Shown here piece after piece: positions 6,354 through 11,196 of a DNA stretch of 11,196 nucleotides (position 1 is the first letter of the stretch; the number at the start of each line of letters is the position of its first letter). The notes under the pieces are model-generated. The model saw nothing but the letters and a program-made list of their open reading frames with translations, did not search any database and was not told where the DNA came from. A program made the translations under genes and the position numbers. The stretch is from Chloroflexota bacterium (GTDB lineage Bacteria; Chloroflexota; Anaerolineae; SpSt-600). The stretch covers positions 1 to 11,196 of the forward strand of contig DRAO01000117.1 in assembly GCA_011041825.1 (NCBI GenBank). The letters are read 5' to 3'.

Positions 6354-7655
6354 TTAACGGCGCAGGAAGCCCTCATAGTGGCGCATAATGAGCTGAGCCT
6401 CAAGCTGCTTCATTGTATCCAGCACCACGCCGACTACGATGAGCAAACCAGCGCTGGTGAGAATCATAACCTGGGTTTCGGTAACTCCCCGCACCATCCA
6501 AGGCAACACAGCCACAAGGCCCAAGAAGATAGCTCCCACCAAGGTTATACGCTGTAACACTTTGTTCAGGTACTCTTCGGTCTTCTTACCGGGACGGATC
6601 CCAGGTATAAAGCCCCCCTGCTTCTGCAGGACCTCGGCCAGGTTCTGCTGCTTGAAGATAATGTCTGTATAGAAGTAGGTGAACCCCACCACCAGGAAGA
6701 AGTACATTATCCAGTAGAGATTACCCCTCGGGTCAAAGGCCTGGTTGAAGCTGGCTGCCACAGTAGCAACCCACTTGTTAGGAGCATAGACCATATAACT
6801 GGCCGCCGTAGCAGGCAGGAGCAGAAGGCTCTGGGCAAAGATGAGGGGGATCATCCCCGCCGAGTTCACCCGCATCGGGATGTGGGTGCTTTGCCCACCA
6901 ATCACCATAAGCCGGTTGCCCCTCAAAGCCCTGACCCGGCGTCCATACTGGACGGGGATGCGCCGGTGAGCCTCCTGAACGTATACGATGGCTGCCACGG
7001 TTATGATGGTGATCAGGGTGAAAATAATCAAGTCCTTAGGGCTGCTCACCAGTATTCGCCCGACCCTCTGGGGCACCCGAGCCACAATGCCGCTGAATAT
7101 TATGATTGAAATGCCATTCCCGATGCCTTTTTCATCTATAAGCTCACCCAGCCATACGGCGAATATGGTGCCTGCCGTCAAGGTTAAAATAGTAGCGATG
7201 CTCGGCAGGATGGTAGCCCCTGAGAACCCAAAGTTGGCAAGGACTTTCTGACGGGCAAGGAGCGTAGCCTGCCCGAACCCCTGCAAAGCTGCCAGAGGCA
7301 CAGTAAGCCAGTGGGTGTATTGCTCAATCTTGCGGCGGCCTTCCTCGCCACCTTCCTTGATCATGTTCTCCAACCGGGGGATGATGGGGACGAGCAACTG
7401 CATCACGATGGAGGCTGTGATGTAAGGGTATACCCCCATTGCAATCACTGAGAAGCTGGACATCGCCCCGCCAGAGAACATATCCAGGAGCCCGAGGAGC
7501 TGGCTGGATTCAAACAATTTCCTGAGGGCTTCTGCATCCACTCCCGGAACCGGGATGTGAGCTACAAGGCGATATATGATTAACACCCCTAAGGTGAAAA
7601 GAAGCCTTCGCCTCAAGTCTGGCAGGCGAAAAGCGTTTCGCATTGCCTCAAGCAT
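6354..7655 (-). CDS. secY: Preprotein translocase subunit SecY
   Basis: SecY is the channel-forming core of the Sec translocon in the cytoplasmic membrane. The 433-residue product has the family length and about ten hydrophobic membrane segments. Characteristic stretches are FRLPDLRRRLLFTLGVL at the start, the plug-region FSGGAM (60-65), GIGNGISIIIFSGI (177-190) in the middle, the cytosolic loop RRIPVQYGRR (231-240), the NSAGMIPLIFAQSL block (264-277) and GGFIPGIRPGKKTEEYL (347-363), where loops contact SecA or the ribosome. ATG 7655-7653 is preceded by GAGGAGGGG. It starts 16 nt after rplO, the standard position in the spc operon. Confidence 0.98.
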   Translation of the reverse strand: MLEAMRNAFRLPDLRRRLLFTLGVLIIYRLVAHIPVPGVDAEALRKLFESSQLLGLLDMFSGGAMSSFSVIAMGVYPYITASIVMQLLVPIIPRLENMIKEGGEEGRRKIEQYTHWLTVPLAALQGFGQATLLARQKVLANFGFSGATILPSIATILTLTAGTIFAVWLGELIDEKGIGNGISIIIFSGIVARVPQRVGRILVSSPKDLIIFTLITIITVAAIVYVQEAHRRIPVQYGRRVRALRGNRLMVIGGQSTHIPMRVNSAGMIPLIFAQSLLLLPATAASYMVYAPNKWVATVAASFNQAFDPRGNLYWIMYFFLVVGFTYFYTDIIFKQQNLAEVLQKQGGFIPGIRPGKKTEEYLNKVLQRITLVGAIFLGLVAVLPWMVRGVTETQVMILTSAGLLIVVGVVLDTMKQLEAQLIMRHYEGFLRR

Positions 7656-7671
7656 TCCCTTCCCCTCCTCT

Positions 7672-8124
7672 TCACTTCAAAGGCAAGACTTCCACTGTTC
7701 CTCCAACGGCCAAGATTTTCTCCCGGGCCTTTTGGGAGAAACGGTGAGCCTTCACCACCAAGGGCTTATCTATGTCACCCCTGGCCAAGATGACCACCGG
7801 CTCTTCAGCCGATTTTATAATCCCTGCCTCCGCTAAGGTGGCTGGGGAAACCTCAGCCCCGGCCGGGAAATCTGCCAGGCGGTCCAGGTTCACAGGTGTG
7901 TAACGGATTTTAAAGATGTTGGTGAAACCACGCTTGTGTGGGAGACGCCTGACCAGAGGAAGTTGCCCGCCTTCAAAGTAAGGGGGCATCCTAGCCCCGG
8001 AACGGGCATTCTGGCCTTTACGTCCACGCCCGGCATAAGTGCCATGGCCAGAGCTGTTACCACGTCCCACTCGTTTACGCTTATGCTTTGCCCCTCTGGG
8101 AGGACGCAACTCGTGCAGCTTCAT
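7672..8124 (-). CDS. rplO: 50S ribosomal protein L15 (uL15)
   Basis: L15 is a late-assembly large-subunit protein with a long basic N-terminal extension buried in 23S rRNA. The 150-residue product shows [22 protein letters not shown], the [18 protein letters not shown] block, the [18 protein letters not shown] segment and a globular C-terminal half ending in a hydrophobic strand. ATG 8124-8122 overlaps the rpmD stop in an ATGA junction, indicating translational coupling. It is followed after 16 nt by secY. Confidence 0.98.
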   Translation of the reverse strand: MKLHELRPPRGAKHKRKRVGRGNSSGHGTYAGRGRKGQNARSGARMPPYFEGGQLPLVRRLPHKRGFTNIFKIRYTPVNLDRLADFPAGAEVSPATLAEAGIIKSAEEPVVILARGDIDKPLVVKAHRFSQKAREKILAVGGTVEVLPLK

Positions 8125-8327
8125 TCCACCTCCTCCACTTTAACTAGATGGGAGACTCTCTCTACCATCCCCCTTATCACAGGTGTATCCTTTTTCACCA
8201 CAGTATGCCACATCCTCCTGAGCCCTAAGGCCCTGATGGTGTCCTTCTGCCTCTGGGAATATCCGATAGGGCTTTTCACCAGGGTTATACGGAGTTTACG
8301 AACTTTCCCCTTCTTCTTTGCGTTCAT
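8121..8327 (-). CDS. rpmD: 50S ribosomal protein L30 (uL30)
   Basis: L30 is a small large-subunit protein. The 68-residue product carries the core [28 protein letters not shown] in pieces typical of the family, followed by [26 protein letters not shown]. It is slightly longer than the common 58-60 residues because of a basic N-terminal extension ([11 protein letters not shown]). I keep ATG 8327-8325 because AGGAGG lies 7 nt upstream and no other start codon fits before the conserved core. The start overlaps the end of rpsE by 32 nt, the same overlap length as rpoA/rplQ. The stop overlaps rplO as ATGA. Confidence 0.95.
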   Translation of the reverse strand: MNAKKKGKVRKLRITLVKSPIGYSQRQKDTIRALGLRRMWHTVVKKDTPVIRGMVERVSHLVKVEEVE

Positions 8328-8859
8328 CTTTACGCCTCCTCATCCAGAAAGGCAGCACTTCTTCCAAGGGCTTGCCACGCCGCCTTGCTTCTTCTTGGGG
8401 GTCCTTTAGCTGCATTAAGGCTTCCATAGTAGCCCGTACCACGTTGATAGCGCTGTCGCTGCCAAGGGACTTGCTCAGCACATCCTTAATGCCAGCAGCC
8501 TCCAGAACAGCCCGCACCCCGCCTCCCGCTATGACACCGGTGCCTGGAGCGGCGGGCCTCAGGAGCACCTTAGCGGCCCCGTATTTGGCCACCACCGGGT
8601 GTGGGATGGTGGTGCCCAGGATGGGCACCCGCTTCATATTGCGCCTGGCCTTTTCCATCCCCTTACGGATGGCTTCGGGGACCTCGGTGGCCTTTCCCAC
8701 CCCGATGCCAACACGCCCTTTGTTGTCGCCAACCACTACCAAGGCACGGAAGTGGAACCGGCGGCCACCTTTCATCATCTTGGCTGTGCGCTTTATCTCC
8801 ACCACCCGCTCATCAAGCTCCTCAACCTGAAACTGCATAGGTTCCTGCCTAAAGACCAT
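8296..8859 (-). CDS. rpsE: 30S ribosomal protein S5 (uS5)
   Basis: S5 lies at the mRNA entry side of the small subunit and influences decoding accuracy and mRNA unwinding. The 187-residue product shows the double-stranded RNA-binding N-terminal domain with [30 protein letters not shown], then [26 protein letters not shown], the [22 protein letters not shown] block and the [18 protein letters not shown] helix. The end is highly charged and acidic (the last ten residues include five acidic ones); that tail is encoded by bases that also encode the basic start of rpmD. ATG 8859-8857 has GGGGAGG upstream, placed just after the rplR stop. Confidence 0.97.
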   Translation of the reverse strand: MVFRQEPMQFQVEELDERVVEIKRTAKMMKGGRRFHFRALVVVGDNKGRVGIGVGKATEVPEAIRKGMEKARRNMKRVPILGTTIPHPVVAKYGAAKVLLRPAAPGTGVIAGGGVRAVLEAAGIKDVLSKSLGSDSAINVVRATMEALMQLKDPQEEARRRGKPLEEVLPFWMRRRKDERKEEGESS

Positions 8860-8877
8860 ATCCCTTTCCTCCCCTGC

Positions 8878-9246
8878 TTAAAATTCCAAGCCACCCTGGC
8901 GAGAACCCTCAGCCAAGGCCTTAACACGACCGTGATATTTATATCCACCCCGGTCGAAGACCACTTTCTTGATGCCCTTGGCCAAGGCCCGCCGGGCCAG
9001 GAGCAATCCCACCTGACGGGCTTGTTCCGTCTTGGTCATCCCATCAAGCTTGCCCCGTAATTCCGGGTCCAAGGTGGAAGCTGCTACCAAGGTGTGTCCC
9101 ACGGTGTCATCTATTATCTGCGCATAGATGTGCTTCAGGCTGCGGAAGACGTTGAGGCGAGGGCGCTCGGGTGTGCCGAAAACCTTCTTGCGCACTCGCT
9201 TGTGACGCCTTTTACGTGCTTCGGCCCTATCCTTCTCCCAACTCAT
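8878..9246 (-). CDS. rplR: 50S ribosomal protein L18 (uL18)
   Basis: L18 binds 5S rRNA, together with L5, in the central protuberance. The 122-residue product has the basic N-terminal tail ([15 protein letters not shown]), [30 protein letters not shown], the helix with [17 protein letters not shown] and the terminal [27 protein letters not shown], a signature end of L18. ATG 9246-9244 starts eight bases after rplF ends. Order rplF-rplR-rpsE is standard. Confidence 0.97.
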   Translation of the reverse strand: MSWEKDRAEARKRRHKRVRKKVFGTPERPRLNVFRSLKHIYAQIIDDTVGHTLVAASTLDPELRGKLDGMTKTEQARQVGLLLARRALAKGIKKVVFDRGGYKYHGRVKALAEGSRQGGLEF

Positions 9247-9254
9247 AGCTTGCC

Positions 9255-9809
9255 TTAACCTCCCTTACCTATCTTACCGGCTTTACCGGCCTTGCGGCGT
9301 ATGTGTTCACCTGCGTAACGGATGCCTTTGCCTTTATAAGGCTCAGGAGGGCGCACCCGGCGTATCCGGGCTGCCATCTCCCCTACCACTTGCTTATCAA
9401 TGCCTTGTACTGTGATCTCACGGCCTCCTCTTTCCACCTTAAAGGTTACGCCAGGCAAGGGCTGAAGCCGCACCGGGTGGGAATAACCCACCCACAGGAC
9501 CAGGTCCTTCCCCTGAAGCTCAGCCCTGTAGCCAACTCCTTCGATCTCCAGCTTCTTCTCAAAGCCTTTGGTGACCCCTTCCACCATATTGGCGAGAAGG
9601 GCCCGGGTGAGGCCGTGAAAGGCTTTATGGCGGCGGTTATCGCTGACACGCCGCACCACAATTTTCCCATCTTCCACAGCTATGGTCACCCCTTCGGGGA
9701 AGGTCTTGGTAAGCTCCCCCTTAGGGCCTTTCACGGTGACCGTAAGGCCGTCAATCCGCACATCTACTCCCTTTGGAATGGGTATCGGCAAACGTCCTAT
9801 CCTCGACAC
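9255..9809 (-). CDS. rplF: 50S ribosomal protein L6 (uL6)
   Basis: L6 binds near the factor-binding site of the large subunit. The 184-residue product begins [14 protein letters not shown] after the start codon, a standard L6 opening, and has two similar alpha-beta domains, with [20 protein letters not shown] in the linker area and the C-terminal [28 protein letters not shown] 9809-9807 is preferred because a double AGGAGGGAGG site lies directly upstream; an ATG at 9836 would add nine residues, overlap rpsH and lack a ribosome site. It ends in a lysine- and glycine-rich tail. Confidence 0.97.
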   Translation of the reverse strand: MSRIGRLPIPIPKGVDVRIDGLTVTVKGPKGELTKTFPEGVTIAVEDGKIVVRRVSDNRRHKAFHGLTRALLANMVEGVTKGFEKKLEIEGVGYRAELQGKDLVLWVGYSHPVRLQPLPGVTFKVERGGREITVQGIDKQVVGEMAARIRRVRPPEPYKGKGIRYAGEHIRRKAGKAGKIGKGG

Positions 9810-9820
9810 GGTCCTCCCTC

Positions 9821-10219
9821 CTACCAGACATAACACAATACTTCGCCCCCGACCCCCAGCCGCCGGGCTTGCTTGTCGGTAAGGATGCCCTTAGATGTGG
9901 AGAGGATGGCTATGCCCATCCCGCTTAACACCCAAGGTATCTCCCGCCTGTTCACATAAATCCGCCGACCGGGCTTGCTGACCCTCTTCAGCCCCGTTAT
10001 GACCGGCTTTCCGTTCTCGTCATATTTAAGGGTGATTATAATCATCGGCTGGGGCCGGTCCCTGGTAAGCTTGAAATTCTCTATGTACCCCTCATCCTTG
10101 AGTATACGGGCGATAGCCACTTTGATTTTAGAGCCCGGTATCACCACCTGGGTGTGGCGAGCCATAAGGGCATTTCGTATCCGGGTTAACATATCAGCTA
10201 TGGGGTCAGTCATCGTCAT
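9821..10219 (-). CDS. rpsH: 30S ribosomal protein S8 (uS8)
   Basis: S8 binds helix 21 of 16S rRNA and in several bacteria represses spc-operon translation by binding a similar mRNA structure near rplE. The 132-residue product starts [17 protein letters not shown] and shows [21 protein letters not shown], then the C-terminal domain with [26 protein letters not shown], typical of S8. Three in-frame ATGs occur (10228, 10219, 10213). I choose 10219, since the AAGGAGG site lies one base before the first and about ten before the second. It is separated from rpsN by a short gap. Confidence 0.96.
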   Translation of the reverse strand: MTMTDPIADMLTRIRNALMARHTQVVIPGSKIKVAIARILKDEGYIENFKLTRDRPQPMIIITLKYDENGKPVITGLKRVSKPGRRIYVNRREIPWVLSGMGIAILSTSKGILTDKQARRLGVGGEVLCYVW

Positions 10220-10234
10220 AAGCTTCATCCCTCC

Positions 10235-10417
10235 TTACCAACTGGCCTTTGTTACACCAGGTATCTGACCTTCCAGGGCCAGTTTGCGGAAACATATCCG
10301 GCATAATTTAAACCGGCGCATATAACCTCTAGGGCGTCCACAGAGTTGGCAGCGGTTGCGAACCCTGACTTTATATTTTCGCCTCTTTTCCCGGTAAATC
10401 ATACACTTCCTAGCCAC
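10235..10417 (-). CDS. rpsN: 30S ribosomal protein S14 type Z (uS14), zinc-binding form
   Basis: S14 is in the small-subunit head. The 60-residue product is the short zinc-ribbon (type Z) form, with cysteines C23, C26, C39 and C42 around [10 protein letters not shown] and the conserved end [11 protein letters not shown]. An extra cysteine at position 5 is unusual. The start is GTG 10417-10415 with AAGGAGGT a few bases upstream. In the usual spc operon rplE lies directly before this gene; here two foreign-looking genes intervene, but rpsN keeps its own strong ribosome site. Confidence 0.97.
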   Translation of the reverse strand: MARKCMIYREKRRKYKVRVRNRCQLCGRPRGYMRRFKLCRICFRKLALEGQIPGVTKASW

Positions 10418-10438
10418 AGCACCTCCTTGAAAATGAGA

Positions 10439-10822
10439 TTATGTAATCTCTAAAACAGATTCTCTGAAGTCCAGTATCACTTTGAAGCATTTTAGGAAGC
10501 TTAACCCTAAAAGCCCCTGAACACCTGCAAGCTCTGGTATATCATGGCAAATGACTTCCACATTATAAGCCTTGATATCTCCCATCTCTATGCTTTTCAC
10601 ACGAAGTTTAGGTACTTCTATCACACCGTTAGCAGTTATTATCTCCTGGCGATCAGGAACTATTGCAGGATCATAGCCTATAACCTTAAGCACTGCCCAA
10701 GGAAGTGAGACAAAGGCTGCTCCTGTGTCTAAGATTAAATCTACCCCAACCCATCCCTCTGGCCCTGTAATCTTAACATTCCTAATCACTATTGGAACAC
10801 TGATTGGAATTCTCATCTTCAC
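10439..10822 (-). CDS. Retropepsin-like (clan AA) aspartic protease
   Basis: This 127-residue protein has the pattern of single-domain retroviral-type aspartic proteases, which act as dimers with one aspartate from each chain. The catalytic motif LILDTGA has D32-T33-G34. A flap-like TANG lies at 63-66. The second family landmark, a hydrophobic-Gly stretch GLLGLSFL, lies at 103-110, followed by the final strand VILDF. There is no signal peptide or membrane segment, so it is probably cytosolic. The start is GTG 10822 or ATG 10816; neither has a strong ribosome site. It sits 10 nt after a 70-residue gene and 21 nt before rpsN, inside the spc operon. Its bases are more AT-rich than its neighbours. 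Substrate is unknown. A ligand-binding or inactive homologue is possible, though the DTG is intact. Confidence 0.85.
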   Translation of the reverse strand: MKMRIPISVPIVIRNVKITGPEGWVGVDLILDTGAAFVSLPWAVLKVIGYDPAIVPDRQEIITANGVIEVPKLRVKSIEMGDIKAYNVEVICHDIPELAGVQGLLGLSFLKCFKVILDFRESVLEIT

Positions 10823-10832
10823 CTGATACCAA

Positions 10833-11045
10833 TTAGAACATTACCGCATAATCCTCAGGGACAACAGGGCCTGCGTATGTTATGTAAACACCAGATAGCT
10901 TCAACTTAACCAATTCCCTGTTGAAAGCCCGTCGGTCCTTGTTATGCAAAACCACTTCTCCTTCTGGGTCTTCACCATCACTATGGACTTTAAAAGCAAT
11001 CCACTCTCCCTTAAATTTCCTCTTGGCTTCTTTTAACCTCATCAT
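10833..11045 (-). CDS. Small hypothetical protein paired with the aspartic protease
   Basis: This 70-residue protein is basic at the start (RLKEAKRKFKGEW) and then mixed. Visible landmarks are EWIAFKV, an acidic DGEDPEG turn, GEVVLHNKDR, a helix-like stretch and the end YAGPVVPEDYAVMF. No membrane segment, signal peptide or zinc site is present. From memory, proteins of this shape (Trp near the start, an H.-D-R motif and a PEDYAV-like end) recur immediately before small retropepsin-like genes in several prokaryotes; I cannot confirm a named family. ATG 11045-11043 has TTAGGA upstream. It lies 46 nt after rplE and 10 nt before the protease gene, suggesting a two-gene unit. Confidence 0.75.
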   Translation of the reverse strand: MMRLKEAKRKFKGEWIAFKVHSDGEDPEGEVVLHNKDRRAFNRELVKLKLSGVYITYAGPVVPEDYAVMF

Positions 11046-11091
11046 TTCCTAATCCTTTATTAAGGGGCTTTCACCAGCCCAAAATAACCCT

Positions 11092-11196
11092 CTATCGCTT
11101 TCTAAATGGCATCCCCAGTAGCTCCAACAACCTCTTTGCTTCCTCATCCGTCTCGGCGGTGGTTACAATGGTGATCTCCATACCACGCACTTTGTC
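11092..11196 (-). CDS. rplE: 50S ribosomal protein L5 (uL5), 3' end only
   Basis: Only the last 34 codons lie in the window; the gene runs off the right edge in frame. The visible part, from [20 protein letters not shown] to the end [12 protein letters not shown], is the standard C-terminus of L5, which binds 5S rRNA and contacts P-site tRNA. The stop is TAG at 11094-11092. In the usual operon the next gene would be rpsN; here the 70-residue gene and the protease come first. Confidence 0.97.
   Translation of the reverse strand, partial: DKVRGMEITIVTTAETDEEAKRLLELLGMPFRKR

Noticed and set aside
8318..8830. Plus-strand open frame antisense to rpsE
   Set aside because: It mirrors codon structure of rpsE, is low-complexity and Ser/Ala/Pro-rich, and shows no family features.
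11065..11080. Hairpin after rplE as an intrinsic terminator
   Set aside because: The stem is only 5 bp and is followed by CTTAATAA rather than a U-run, so termination is not supported.

Overview
The window is a stretch of bacterial chromosome in which all genes lie on the minus strand, so transcription runs from position 11196 down to 1. It holds the end of the spc ribosomal-protein operon, the alpha operon, and the start of the truA-rplM-rpsI group. In transcription order: rplE (3' end only), a two-gene insert (a 70-residue protein and a retropepsin-like aspartic protease), rpsN, rpsH, rplF, rplR, rpsE, rpmD, rplO, secY, adk, map, rpmJ, rpsM, a 284-nt structured gap, rpsK, rpsD, rpoA, rplQ, truA, a 243-nt hairpin-rich gap, rplM, and rpsI (5' end only). 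I see no convincing gene on the plus strand, and no tRNA, rRNA or CRISPR array.

The order follows the general bacterial plan. Zinc-type S14, S4 and L36, a four-cysteine LID in adenylate kinase, the rplQ-truA-rplM-rpsI order, and GC-rich intergenic hairpins suggest a Gram-positive-like or Chloroflexota-like bacterium, perhaps thermophilic. That placement is inference and weak. Genes are tightly packed with clear Shine-Dalgarno sites, short gaps or overlaps, and several GTG or TTG starts, as expected of one long cotranscribed unit. Most genes supply ribosome parts. The others handle transcription (rpoA), membrane insertion of proteins (secY), nucleotide balance (adk), N-terminal methionine removal (map) and tRNA pseudouridylation (truA).

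Four things depart from the plan. (1) About 670 bp carrying two non-ribosomal genes interrupts the rplE-rpsN junction. (2) The usually tiny rpsM-rpsK gap is 284 nt and folds into at least five strong nested or serial hairpins, which looks like a structured RNA or an IS200/IS605/OMEGA-type palindromic element. (3) The truA-rplM gap holds three strong hairpins in a row. (4) infA, often found between map and rpmJ, is absent: only 12 nt separate them. In addition, rpoA/rplQ and rpsE/rpmD each overlap by exactly 32 nt, with an acidic tail and a basic head encoded by the same GAA/AAG-rich bases.
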